This document shows positions 25,771-34,741 of a stretch of 64,000 nucleotides of DNA, in pieces; the stretch's first letter is position 1; every line of letters begins with the position of its first letter. The notes under the pieces are model-generated. The model saw only the letters and a list, made by a program, of their open reading frames with translations, was not told the DNA's origin and did not search any database. Made by a program: the position numbers and the translations under genes. The DNA comes from an uncultured Draconibacterium sp. (lineage in GTDB: Bacteria > Bacteroidota > Bacteroidia > Bacteroidales > Prolixibacteraceae), in assembly GCA_947492175.1 (NCBI GenBank), contig CANLMQ010000034.1, forward strand, positions 1 to 64,000. The letters run 5' to 3'.

Positions 25771-26988
25771 TTAGTCCTCAATTTCAATTCGCTCTAATCC
25801 TCCGAAATTTATTTCATCAGTAATAATTAGTTCTCCTTCATTCACTCCTGAAACAATTTCGCAATAATTGTTACCAATGGTTCCAAGTATAATATCTGTT
25901 TTTACGGCTTCGTTTCCTTTTATTACAAAAACCTGTTGGCGGTTGCCGTTTTCAAAAACCGGAATCTTTTTAATTCGAAGTACATTTTCTTTGTCGCTGT
26001 TAATAATGTGCACTTCAACACTTTGGTTTGAAATTAGTTTTGGGTGGCTTTTGTCTTGCAGATGTACATTAAACTGTACTTTCTGGTTCTCAACCATTGG
26101 TGTTATGTTCCCAACCCGGCCTGATAAGTCTTCGTTGTCGATTTTAACAAAAACTCTGTTCCCGGTTTTTAGTTGTTTGGCAAATTTTTCATCGATTGAT
26201 CCGATAACTTTAAACGAAGTTAAATCAGACATTCTCACAAGAGGTTTATCTGCATCTACGCGCGATCCTTCGTTTCCGGTAACTGCAAGAATAATTCCGG
26301 CCGACGGGGCCTTAATGTCAAGTTTGTTTAGCAATTTTTGTTTTTCAACCAGGGTTTTTTCCTGTGCTTTTATTTGAAGCATTAGTCCTTTTTCTTCGGC
26401 TGCCAATTGTTTTAGTCGGATTGAATTTTTTTCGACAAGAGTTTCCAAATCTTTTTCTGCCAATACAATTTCCTGTTTGGTTTTTTCAATTCGTGCCGGA
26501 GAAATACCTCCAACTTCAAGTAGTTGTTGTTGATCGGCCAGTGTTGATTTCAACGAAGTAATTCGTAGTTTTTTAACTTCTTCGTTGTAGCCCAAATCCA
26601 ATCTCGTACTTTGTGCATTTAGTTGCGTTTTTTCAAGCGAGTTTCGCTTCATTTCCAATTGGTCGCTGGTAAGTTCTATTTCTTTTGCCACATTTTCTTT
26701 ATCCAGCTGAAGAATCAACTCTCCTTTATCCACCCAGCTTCCCGGTTCTTTAAACGTTCTTTTTATAATGCTTTGGGCTGGACTAAGAATTAGAACTTCA
26801 CTTTCAGACTCAACCACACCCGATGCTTTTATCGATGATACAACTGAACCACGCCCTATTTTTTCAGTATGAAACGAACCTGACTTTAGGGTTGTTGGTA
26901 CATGGTATTTTGAATAGAGATAAAAGGCAACACTGCCTAATACAGCAATGGCGATAGTAATTACAATTAACCGATTTTTGTTTCCCAT
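25771..26988 (-). CDS. Periplasmic adaptor (membrane-fusion protein, HlyD/MacA-like)
   Basis: The 405-residue product has an N-terminal signal anchor (about 6-26). A lipoyl half-motif follows (ASGVVESESEVLILSP), then a long alpha-hairpin (about 95-220, rich in K, E, L and Q), the second lipoyl half (IKAPSAGIILAVTGNEG) and beta-barrel/membrane-proximal domains. It would bridge a pump to the TolC-like channel encoded next. A mechanotransmission role with an ABC transporter of the MacB type is common for this shape, but that transporter is missing here. Confidence 0.88.
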   Translation of the reverse strand: MGNKNRLIVITIAIAVLGSVAFYLYSKYHVPTTLKSGSFHTEKIGRGSVVSSIKASGVVESESEVLILSPAQSIIKRTFKEPGSWVDKGELILQLDKENVAKEIELTSDQLEMKRNSLEKTQLNAQSTRLDLGYNEEVKKLRITSLKSTLADQQQLLEVGGISPARIEKTKQEIVLAEKDLETLVEKNSIRLKQLAAEEKGLMLQIKAQEKTLVEKQKLLNKLDIKAPSAGIILAVTGNEGSRVDADKPLVRMSDLTSFKVIGSIDEKFAKQLKTGNRVFVKIDNEDLSGRVGNITPMVENQKVQFNVHLQDKSHPKLISNQSVEVHIINSDKENVLRIKKIPVFENGNRQQVFVIKGNEAVKTDIILGTIGNNYCEIVSGVNEGELIITDEINFGGLERIEIED

Positions 26989-27080
26989 AGGAACACTTGA
27001 TTTAGGTTGTTAAAAAATTGTGCTAAAGTTACTAAAAAAATGCAAAATTTTTATTGAATCTACATTTGTATGAACATTTG

Positions 27081-27120
27081 AAAAAAAAGAGGGGTAGTCT
27101 GTCAACTGGCAGGCCACCCC
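27081..27120 (-). terminator. Terminator of the minus-strand gene at 27147-27848
   Basis: GGGGTAGTCTG (27091-27101) pairs with CAGGCCACCCC (27110-27120) with one mismatch and one wobble. The A-run at 27081-27088 is a T-run on the minus strand. It lies 27 bases after the stop. Confidence 0.75.
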
Positions 27121-27146
27121 GTATTCTTATATCTTAATACACAGTA

Positions 27147-27848
27147 TTATCGTATTTTCTCGGTATATAATTTTTGAATGTTGTTTAAATAGTCAACATC
27201 CATTTTATCAGAACGGATTCGAACCACTTCATAAAGTTTCCCTTCTTTGTAGAATGAGGCGCTTGCCGCATCAAACTCGTGTCCTGTCCAATTGTATTTT
27301 ACATCCATTGATACTTTATGAAATGCTTCGGGACTTAAATACTTTGGAATTTCGATGTATGCAAAAGTAGGGTCCTCGCTATTTAGGTAAATGCCTTTGC
27401 CCAGTTCTTCCAATACAAGGAATTTTACAATTTTAACGTCGGCTTCCAGTTTCCCTTGTAATTTTTTGTTCATCAGGAAATTAATGCCCTGTTTGGCATA
27501 AGCTTGCTGTATTTTTTCAACCATCTCAATTGCCGGCAGGTGTCGTACACGTATTGCATCAAGGCTGGTTGAACCAATTGTAATGTATGCTTTCCCTGCA
27601 TCAAAATTCCACTCGTACTCTTTTCCCATATTTTGAGTAGCTCGTAAAATATCTTCCAATGGATACGGTTTGTCCAAAACCATGTAAATGTACATCGAGC
27701 TGGCATCGGTTGGTAATTCGTGGTAATAGCCGGGGAATGGATTTAATGAATCGAAAACCAGGCTGCCCGATAAAATATTATTATCAAGGGCTACAATTGT
27801 GTCTTTTTTGGTAAGGTTAACAAATACTTCAATTTTTTTATTTCCCAT
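27147..27848 (-). CDS. Hypothetical protein, probably cytoplasmic
   Basis: The 233-residue product has no signal peptide or membrane helix and begins MGNKKIEVFVNLTKKDTIVA. It looks alpha/beta, with repeated short blocks (YMVLDKPYPLEDIL; KYLSPEAFHKVSMDVKY). I do not recognise a family or a catalytic motif. It is divergent from the YgjP-type peptidase gene with only 37 bases between start codons, so the two share a promoter region. It has its own terminator. Confidence 0.65.
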   Translation of the reverse strand: MGNKKIEVFVNLTKKDTIVALDNNILSGSLVFDSLNPFPGYYHELPTDASSMYIYMVLDKPYPLEDILRATQNMGKEYEWNFDAGKAYITIGSTSLDAIRVRHLPAIEMVEKIQQAYAKQGINFLMNKKLQGKLEADVKIVKFLVLEELGKGIYLNSEDPTFAYIEIPKYLSPEAFHKVSMDVKYNWTGHEFDAASASFYKEGKLYEVVRIRSDKMDVDYLNNIQKLYTEKIR

Positions 27849-27885
27849 GTTTGATATCTTTGATTTATTTTTTCTTAAATAACGT

Positions 27886-28584
27886 ATGCCAAGCCAAGTA
27901 GTTCAATTAAAACATATCGGAAACATCACCTTTTCCAGAAACAGGCGATCTAAAAATATAAAGATAAGCGTAAAACCCGACAAATCTGTCCTGGTTTCTT
28001 TTCCATTTTATATTTCTTCGAAGGAAGTGCTTGCTTTTGTAAAGAAGAATGAAGAGTGGATTCGTAATCAGCAATCTAAAATGGAATTGCGTAAAACAAA
28101 GATTGCAGCCAACTCTGTAATGAAAACCAAATTGCACTCCATTAAATTTATTTTGGGGAGCGATAACCGGATAATTAAAAAAGGTGGCGATGTAACAATT
28201 ATTGTAACCGATTTTGATGAAGAAGAATGCCGGGAGTACATTGAACATTACCTGACGGAGATTTACCGGGTTGAAGCCAAAAGGTTGTTGCCGGTTCGGA
28301 TAGACGAATTGGCCAAACGATATGGATTTGAGTATAATAAGATAACGATACGAAACAATCGGCGAAACTGGGGAAGCTGTTCTTCGCGAAATAACATCAG
28401 CCTGAACTTGCAAATGATGAAATTACCTGTTAAATTGATCGATTATATTTTACTGCATGAATTGGTGCATACCGAAATTAAAAATCACGGAGAAGAGTTC
28501 TGGCAGCGGTTAAATGAAATAACAGAGAACAGGGCTCGTGAACTGGCAGCGCAGATTAAAAACTATTCTACCTATACTTTGTAA
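27886..28584 (+). CDS. YgjP/SprT-type zinc metallopeptidase (DUF45, M48-like)
   Basis: The 232-residue product has the zinc-binding motif HELVH at residues 191-195 (LLHELVHTEIKNHGEEFW), with a third likely ligand at His201. It is preceded by the family block RNNRRNWGSCSSRNNISLN. This matches the DUF45/YgjP family, predicted cytosolic metallopeptidases. The N-terminal ~90 residues form the usual basic beta domain (FSRNRRSKNIKISVKPDKSV). The substrate is unknown. The start was chosen at the first ATG, close behind the divergent gene. Confidence 0.9.
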   Translation: MPSQVVQLKHIGNITFSRNRRSKNIKISVKPDKSVLVSFPFYISSKEVLAFVKKNEEWIRNQQSKMELRKTKIAANSVMKTKLHSIKFILGSDNRIIKKGGDVTIIVTDFDEEECREYIEHYLTEIYRVEAKRLLPVRIDELAKRYGFEYNKITIRNNRRNWGSCSSRNNISLNLQMMKLPVKLIDYILLHELVHTEIKNHGEEFWQRLNEITENRARELAAQIKNYSTYTL

Positions 28585-28708
28585 TCTGCAATAATACAGT
28601 AAGTTGGGTGCAGGGTTGTTCAGGTGCTTTGTTAGGGATGAATGTTTAAATAAACTTCATCTTTATCCTATTCAGGTTTTTTTTTGAGGGTGCTAACATT
28701 ATTCGTGG

Positions 28709-28716
28709 TACATTTG
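28709..28716 (+). promoter_or_regulatory. Candidate -7 box upstream of the small exported protein and trkH-like gene
   Basis: TACATTTG matches TAnnTTTG. The expected start of transcription (about 28722) is about 12 bases before the TTG at 28734, which supports that small ORF being real. Confidence 0.5.
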
Positions 28717-28733
28717 TCAGCAATATAACTCAA

Positions 28734-29087
28734 TTGAAAAGGCAGAAATACATACATACTTTTGTTTTGCTCGTTTGTTTCTTAGTTGTTTGGCAGCAAC
28801 CAACAGAGGTAAATAACCAAGGGAAATGCATTTCTGAAAACAAATTTGTTTTAGAGCCGGATAGCTGGTTAGTAGCAGATTCTCCCGACATTGAATTGTC
28901 TTTTTCAATATTGGATGAAATTACAGAAGACCAGGATACCGAAGCCGGATTTTATAAAAACAGGCGAGGAATCAGACTATTCCGGGATTATTCTTTTATT
29001 TCAATCCCAAATTGTCGGGGAAAATTTATGCAGCTATTGCTGTTACAACATTACACCAATCTTCCTCCTCCGAAATACAGCATTTAA
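28734..29087 (+). CDS. Small hypothetical protein with possible signal sequence, TTG start
   Basis: The 117-codon frame opens at TTG and has a basic start, then a hydrophobic stretch (TFVLLVCFLVVW, about 9-20), then polar sequence and the proline-rich ending NLPPPKYSI. No ATG lies in the 5' part. A well-placed -7 box supports expression. It precedes the trkH-like gene by 114 bases and may be co-transcribed with it. No family recognised. It could be a non-coding leader, so confidence is moderate. Confidence 0.45.
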   Translation: MKRQKYIHTFVLLVCFLVVWQQPTEVNNQGKCISENKFVLEPDSWLVADSPDIELSFSILDEITEDQDTEAGFYKNRRGIRLFRDYSFISIPNCRGKFMQLLLLQHYTNLPPPKYSI

Positions 29088-29201
29088 TTTCCCTGCCATT
29101 TAAAGTTTACTTTCATTTCGTACTGGGAGTATCATGTCAATTTATTAACTTAGTTTATTATCAGTGCATTATCTCGCATTTTGCAGTCATTGTAAGCTTT
29201 T

Positions 29202-30665
29202 ATGAAGACATCAAAAATAAGCCTTGCTTTAATTTTGCATTTTGTTTCGCTTGTTGTTGCATTCGAAAGTCTGTTTATGCTTTTGGCTGTGGCTGTATCT
29301 TTTTATTATCGCGAGTCTGTTGCTTCTCATTTTCTTTTAACTTTTATCGGAACCTTACTGTTTGGCGTTCTTTTAAATATATTAACGCGCAAGCAACGTT
29401 ACATTGAACCCTCTAAAAGAGAGAGTTTTGTTATTGTAAGTTTAGGTTGGGTGATAATGGGGCTGGTGGGCACATTACCATACCTTACCACTCAAAGTAT
29501 TCCTGAGTTTACAGATGCATTTTTTGAGTCGATTTCCGGATTTACAACAACAGGGTCGTCAATACTGGCCGATATTGAGGCACTTCCCAAAAGCATCTTG
29601 TTTTGGCGGGCCGAAACTCATTGGATTGGAGGAATGGGAATTATTGTTTTAGTAGTAGCAATAATGCCTTTTTTAAAAATCAACGGTATTTACCTGTTTT
29701 ATTCCGAAATATCGAGTGTGGCCAACGAGAAAATATCTACGCGGATAAAAATCATAGCCCGCAATCTTTGGCTGATATACCTCGGTCTAACATTAATTGA
29801 AACAATACTGCTCTGGTTGGGCGGAATGCCGCTTTTTGATAGTGTTTGCCATTCTTTTGCAACAATTGCAACCGGTGGGTTTTCAACTCAAAATGATAGT
29901 ATTGCAGGATATTCGCCCTACATTCAATACATTATCGCATTTTTTATGATGATGTCGGGAATAAATTTTACTGTTCATTTTTTAATGTTGAAAGGAAGAT
30001 ATAAGTCGGCTTTAAAAAATGAAGAACTCAGGCTTTATCTGAAAATCATATTTTTTGTAGGTGGAATAATAACCCTGCTTTTATTTTTTCAGCACCCGAA
30101 TATGAATTTTGAACAAGCATTTCGAAGTTCATTCTTCCAGGTTATATCAATTATAACGGCTACTGGTTTTGCTACAGCCGATTATTTGCAATGGCCGGTT
30201 CAGGCTTTGGGATTAATTGCCGTATTAATGCTTATTGGCGCTTCGTCGGGTTCTACCGGAGGTGGTGTAAAAGTAATCAGGCATTTAATCGCTTTTAAAA
30301 AAATAAGACAAGCAGTAACCGAGATACTATTCCCCAATACAATTAAGTTGGTTCGGTACAATGGCAATCATGTAAAAACCGAATTTGTACAACGCATTCT
30401 AACATTTATGTTTTTTTATTACCTGATTGTTGCGGTAAGTACTTTTGTAATGATGCTGTGGACAAACGATCTGGCTACATCATTTGGGGCGGTTGCAACA
30501 AGTATGGCAGGTATTGGTCCCGGATTCGGAACCGTTGGACCGGTAAGTAATTTTCTGCACCTGCCAATAGGGGCGAAATACTTTCTTGCATTATTAATGG
30601 TTGTTGGCCGACTTGAGATTTATTCCTTGCTCGTATTGTTTACGCCTTCGTTCTGGCAGGATTAA
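29202..30665 (+). CDS. trkH: Trk-type potassium uptake membrane subunit
   Basis: The 487-residue product is highly hydrophobic. Its four pore-loop repeats are visible: SGFTTTGSSIL, FATIATGGFSTQN, ITATGFATADY and SMAGIGPGFGTVGP, whose central glycines form the potassium filter. The motif GASSGSTGGGVKVIRHL is typical of TrkH. The length fits TrkH (about 480). It moves potassium into the cell and normally needs a TrkA regulatory protein, which is not in the window. The symbol is given by family. Confidence 0.92.
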   Translation: MKTSKISLALILHFVSLVVAFESLFMLLAVAVSFYYRESVASHFLLTFIGTLLFGVLLNILTRKQRYIEPSKRESFVIVSLGWVIMGLVGTLPYLTTQSIPEFTDAFFESISGFTTTGSSILADIEALPKSILFWRAETHWIGGMGIIVLVVAIMPFLKINGIYLFYSEISSVANEKISTRIKIIARNLWLIYLGLTLIETILLWLGGMPLFDSVCHSFATIATGGFSTQNDSIAGYSPYIQYIIAFFMMMSGINFTVHFLMLKGRYKSALKNEELRLYLKIIFFVGGIITLLLFFQHPNMNFEQAFRSSFFQVISIITATGFATADYLQWPVQALGLIAVLMLIGASSGSTGGGVKVIRHLIAFKKIRQAVTEILFPNTIKLVRYNGNHVKTEFVQRILTFMFFYYLIVAVSTFVMMLWTNDLATSFGAVATSMAGIGPGFGTVGPVSNFLHLPIGAKYFLALLMVVGRLEIYSLLVLFTPSFWQD

Positions 30666-30794
30666 TACTTACCCGTTTTTTTCAGATTCTATTTTGATAG
30701 TCAATCAATATGTGGCGAAGAATCTGTTCGAATTTGCCTGTGGAGCTAATTTTCTAAAATAAATTCATTTATTTTCGCAACAGAACTTTTAATT

Positions 30795-32126
30795 ATGATG
30801 GATTGGAACAAACTGCTCTCAACAAAACGATTGGGTAGCTCAAGTAAAAAATCTGCGGCATCGCACGAAGACCGGACACAATTTCAGCGCGATTACGACC
30901 GACTTATTTTTTCGTCGCCTTTTAGAAGGATGCAAAATAAAACACAGGTATTTCCTTTGCCTGAGCATATTTTTGTACACAACCGTTTAACTCACAGCCT
31001 CGAAGTTGCGAGTGTGGGACGTTCGTTGGGAGATATTTTAAGCGAGAAATTAGTTAAGAAATTCCCCGATAATCCGTTGATTCCTGAAATAGGTACGATT
31101 GTTTCTACTGCATGTTTGGCGCACGATTTGGGAAATCCGCCTTTTGGACATTCGGGCGAAGCAGCAATTTCCAATTTCTTTTTAAAAGGTACCGGGCAAA
31201 AATTCGAAAAAGTGTTAACAGAAGCACAATGGAAAGATTTTACTCTTTTTGATGGAAACGCCAATGCGTTCAGGACCTTGACTCACCAATTTAAAGGCAA
31301 ACGATTGGGAGGTTTTGCACTTACATATTCAACTTTGGCGAGCATTGTAAAATACCCTTATGAATCGTTGGAGGCTTCCAAACCGAAATTTGGCTTTTTT
31401 CAGTCAGACAAAGAAAATTATTACACTGTTGCACAAGAGCTTGGGATTCCTGAAGATGAAAAACGCGGGTATGTGCGTCATCCGCTGGTTTATTTGGTTG
31501 AAGCTGCCGACGATATTTGTTATCAGATAATGGATTTGGAAGATGCATTTAAGCTGGGCATTTTAAGTTACGATCAAATAAAAGAACTTTTCCTTAATTT
31601 TTATGATCCTGTAAAAGAATCAGAAAAGTTGGCAGGAATTGAAAGTACTCTCCGGAAAGTTACCGATAAAAACGAACAAATAAGTTACCTGCGTGCTGGT
31701 GTAATTGGTACTTTAATTTATTCTGCTACCGGCATTTTCGAAGCCAATCATGATGCTATTTTAGGTGGAACTTTTACGGGAAGTTTAATTGATAGATTGC
31801 CACAACAACAGGCCGTAGCTATGAAACAGGTTCAGGAAATTTCTATTGCAGAAGTTTACGGACATCGTTCGGTTGTTGAGATTGAAATTGCCGGCTACAA
31901 AATTATCGGAACCTTGCTTGATGAATTTGTGGAAGCTGTTATGAATCCGGAAGAAATGTACAGCCGGAAAGTTCTTTCGTTGTTACCGGCACAGTACCAG
32001 GCTGCGGAAGATTCTGCATACTCTAAAATTCAATCGGTTGTTGATTTTGTTGCCGGAATGACCGATGTTTTTGCTCTTGATCTGTACAGGAAAATTAAGG
32101 GAATAAGTTTGCCGGGAGTGGTTTAA
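30795..32126 (+). CDS. dgt: Deoxyguanosinetriphosphate triphosphohydrolase
   Basis: The 443-residue HD-domain protein hydrolyses dGTP to deoxyguanosine and triphosphate in the family. Visible motifs are SPFRRMQNKTQVFPLP, NRLTHSLEVASVGRSLG and the metal-binding HD pair at His110-Asp111 (CLAHDLGNPPFGHSGE), then VEAADDICYQIMDLEDA. The start at the first of two adjacent ATGs (30795) gives MMDWNKLLSTKRLG. It is close to the family's usual size. The neighbours are unrelated housekeeping genes. Confidence 0.92.
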   Translation: MMDWNKLLSTKRLGSSSKKSAASHEDRTQFQRDYDRLIFSSPFRRMQNKTQVFPLPEHIFVHNRLTHSLEVASVGRSLGDILSEKLVKKFPDNPLIPEIGTIVSTACLAHDLGNPPFGHSGEAAISNFFLKGTGQKFEKVLTEAQWKDFTLFDGNANAFRTLTHQFKGKRLGGFALTYSTLASIVKYPYESLEASKPKFGFFQSDKENYYTVAQELGIPEDEKRGYVRHPLVYLVEAADDICYQIMDLEDAFKLGILSYDQIKELFLNFYDPVKESEKLAGIESTLRKVTDKNEQISYLRAGVIGTLIYSATGIFEANHDAILGGTFTGSLIDRLPQQQAVAMKQVQEISIAEVYGHRSVVEIEIAGYKIIGTLLDEFVEAVMNPEEMYSRKVLSLLPAQYQAAEDSAYSKIQSVVDFVAGMTDVFALDLYRKIKGISLPGVV

Positions 32127-32275
32127 AATAAAGTGGTTTTACAGTAAATATTTCAGAAAAGCATCCGAAAAACAGCAGGATTACAAAAACAGAGATAAGG
32201 CAGCCGTTGTCTCTAAAAAAAATGTAACAAAATTGTCGTAAAAAAAAGCGACCTTTGCACAAATAAATTTCAGTT

Positions 32276-33220
32276 ATGCGCAAATCAAATAGCAGTGGCA
32301 GAAGTGGTGCCCGAAAAGACATTAAAACGGGAGGACCTTCGAAAAGAACAAGTTCAAAAGCATCCGGGAAAAGAGAAGGAAAATCCCGTGTGTTCGACAA
32401 AGAGAGTTCGAAAAAAGAATTTTCGCCACGCAAAACATATAAAAAACCTTTTGTGAAAAAAGGATTGAAAGCACCTTCAGAGCCAAAGCCAAAATTAAAA
32501 ACCGTATCGGCCGAAGGCATGCGCCTGAACCGTTTTGTTGCCAATGCCGGAGTTTGTTCTCGTCGCGAAGCAGATACTTACATTGAAGCCGGAATGGTTA
32601 CAATAAACGGGAAACAGGTTACCGAATTGGGTACCCGTGTAATGCCGGGCGACGAAGTGCGTTTCGACGGGCGCAGACTCGATGCCGAGAAAAAGGTGTA
32701 TTTGTTGTTAAATAAACCAAAAGATTATGTAACAACCACCGACGATCCGCATGCTGATAAAATAGTAATGGATTTGATAAAAGATGCGTGTACGGAACGT
32801 ATATATCCGGTGGGGCGTTTAGACCGAAATACAACCGGATTATTACTTTTTACAAATGATGGTGATCTTTCGAAAAAACTTACGCACCCGAGTCATAATA
32901 AGAAAAAGATATACCAGGTAACGCTCGATAAACCAGTAACCAAAACACACCTTGAAATGATTGCCGATGGTATTGAATTGGAAGATGGACCGATTGCTGC
33001 CGATGCCATAAGTTATACAAAGCAAGATGATAAAACCGAAGTTGGTATTGAAATTCATTCAGGGAAAAACCGAATTGTTCGGAGGATTTTTGAACACTTT
33101 GGTTACAAGGTGAGGAAACTGGACAGGGTGCTTTTTGCCGGATTAACAAAAAAGAACCTGCCTCGCGGGAAATATCGTTTTTTAACCGAAAAAGAAATTC
33201 AGTTTTTAAAAATGATGTAA
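32276..33220 (+). CDS. Ribosomal large-subunit pseudouridine synthase (RluB/RsuA family) with a basic N-terminal extension
   Basis: The 314-residue product starts with about 80 residues rich in K, R, S and G (low complexity, probably RNA-binding). An S4 domain follows (about 83-145, RLNRFVANAGVCSRREADTY), then the RsuA/RluB catalytic domain. The catalytic aspartate is Asp183 in VGRLDRNTTGLLLFTNDG, and GKNRIVRRIFEHFGYKVRKL is the conserved C-terminal block. It should isomerise a uridine in 23S rRNA, as RluB does. The basic extension is common in Bacteroidota homologs. A near-consensus -7 box (GACCTTTG) precedes it. Confidence 0.9.
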   Translation: MRKSNSSGRSGARKDIKTGGPSKRTSSKASGKREGKSRVFDKESSKKEFSPRKTYKKPFVKKGLKAPSEPKPKLKTVSAEGMRLNRFVANAGVCSRREADTYIEAGMVTINGKQVTELGTRVMPGDEVRFDGRRLDAEKKVYLLLNKPKDYVTTTDDPHADKIVMDLIKDACTERIYPVGRLDRNTTGLLLFTNDGDLSKKLTHPSHNKKKIYQVTLDKPVTKTHLEMIADGIELEDGPIAADAISYTKQDDKTEVGIEIHSGKNRIVRRIFEHFGYKVRKLDRVLFAGLTKKNLPRGKYRFLTEKEIQFLKMM

Positions 33221-33394
33221 CAGAGAAAAATCCTATAACAACAGCATAATATTTTATATCCAAACAACAATGAATGCAATAACAGGCAAACAATATTCCC
33301 GACAAAACGAATTTGGAAAATTGTATTTTTAGCTGTTAGCAAAAATTAGGTCATTGAGATTTGTAATTTTTAACTTGTTTGTAAAACTAATTAT

Positions 33395-33889
33395 TTGATT
33401 TTGGAACAGGAGTTTTTACAAATAATTCAGAAGAATCAGGGAATCATCCACAAAGTAAGCAATATTTATTGCGATACGGATGACGACCGTCGTGACCTTT
33501 TTCAGGAAATTGTGGCACAGCTATGGAAGTCATACCCAAATTTTCGAAAAGAATCAAAAGTTTCTACCTGGATGTACCGAGTAGCGTTAAATACAGCTAT
33601 TACTTCGTTCAAAAAAAGTAAACGCCGACCGGACCAAAATTATTTAACGTACGAAAATTTTCAGATTGAAGATGAAAAGTACGATACTGAAACAGAAGAG
33701 AATATTAAGTTGTTGCACAAAGCAATTAAGCAGTTGTCGGGCATTGAAAAATCGATTGTACTGCTGTTTCTCGAAAATAAAAAGTACGAGGAAATTGCTG
33801 AAATTACCGGGATCACCCAAAATTATGTTCGGGTAAAAATGAACCGGATTAAAAAGAAGTTGAAAAAACTTATGGTAACTGAAGAGTAG
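33395..33889 (+). CDS. ECF sigma factor
   Basis: The 164-residue product has sigma region 2 near 25-85 (CDTDDDRRDLFQEIVAQLW, then WMYRVALNTAITSFKKSKRR) and region 4 near 108-160 (AIKQLSGIEKSIVLLFLENK, then EEIAEITGITQNYVRVKM). No ATG is available. TTG 33395 or TTG 33401 (giving LEQEFLQIIQKN) are the candidate starts, and the second fits homologs best. It is followed after 4 bases by a four-helix membrane protein, probably its regulator. It is not linked to SusCD genes, unlike the sigma gene at 5458. Confidence 0.9.
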   Translation: MILEQEFLQIIQKNQGIIHKVSNIYCDTDDDRRDLFQEIVAQLWKSYPNFRKESKVSTWMYRVALNTAITSFKKSKRRPDQNYLTYENFQIEDEKYDTETEENIKLLHKAIKQLSGIEKSIVLLFLENKKYEEIAEITGITQNYVRVKMNRIKKKLKKLMVTEE

Positions 33890-33893
33890 TTGT

Positions 33894-34574
33894 ATGGATT
33901 TAAATGATCTGAAAAAGACCTGGAGCAAAATGGCTGTTGGCAAGGAGCTCGATGAGACTCAGTTGCGCAAAATGCTAAGCAGCAGAACCAAAAATCTTTT
34001 AGAAAGGATTGATAGGAATATAAAAATTGGTTTTGTATTACTCCTGGGGCTTATCCTGTTGTTTTCGCTTGATGACTTTTTGTATTCGCCGCAAACAATC
34101 GATAAATATTACAGTGAAATGCCTATTCCACAATGGGTAATTGTTCTTGCGGTATTTGGTAATGTTCTGATTTTTACCACTTTCATTTATTTTGTAATTA
34201 AGTATTACATGGTTAAACGTAAATGCGATGTTGCCTGTAATTTGAAAGATACGTTAACAAAGATTATTGGGATACTGGTTCTGTACCAACGTTTGTTCTA
34301 TTTGGCACTTGCGGCTGTGTTAGTAGCTATCGCTTCTGCATTCTCGATGGGAATGTTTAAAGGATTAAGTTATGGTGCAGAGGTTCAGGGAATGGAAATA
34401 TCAGATATTGAAACAAAACAAATAATACTTGCCATTTTTATTTCTGTTGTAATTCTGGCTGTAATTGGTGGAGGTATCTTTCTGTTCCTTCGTTGGGGAT
34501 TTCGCAAGCTTTATGGAAACTATATAAAAAAGCTAAAACTTACATTAAACGAACTGGAAGAGATAAAAATATAG
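33894..34574 (+). CDS. Four-helix membrane protein coupled to the ECF sigma factor
   Basis: The 226-residue product has a cytoplasmic N-terminus of about 45 residues (MDLNDLKKTWSKMAVGKELD) and four membrane helices near 46-63, 81-103, 130-152 and 178-202. A short basic C-terminal tail is rich in K and L. It starts 4 bases after the sigma factor's stop, so translation is coupled. By position it is a likely membrane anti-sigma factor or sensor, but there is no zinc-binding HxxxCxxC motif. Inference only. Confidence 0.7.
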   Translation: MDLNDLKKTWSKMAVGKELDETQLRKMLSSRTKNLLERIDRNIKIGFVLLLGLILLFSLDDFLYSPQTIDKYYSEMPIPQWVIVLAVFGNVLIFTTFIYFVIKYYMVKRKCDVACNLKDTLTKIIGILVLYQRLFYLALAAVLVAIASAFSMGMFKGLSYGAEVQGMEISDIETKQIILAIFISVVILAVIGGGIFLFLRWGFRKLYGNYIKKLKLTLNELEEIKI

Positions 34575-34741
34575 GTTTACTGTCTTTTGATACCCGTATT
34601 TCAACTTTGAAAGAGTTGTATTTCTCCTTGATGATTTATGTCTTTGGAATTAATTCGTAAACATATTGCGAACTTTTAATAAAATTTAAATACTTTTTTG
34701 TTCCTCAATTCGTATCTTTATCCACTCAAACAAAAAACATT

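Noticed and set aside
25868..26377. 169-codon plus-strand frame inside the membrane-fusion protein gene
   Set aside because: Antisense to a conserved adaptor protein; no independent features.
29012..29407. 131-codon frame overlapping the small exported protein and trkH-like gene
   Set aside because: It overlaps two better-supported genes in another frame, and its cysteine/phenylalanine-rich sequence is typical of shadow frames.
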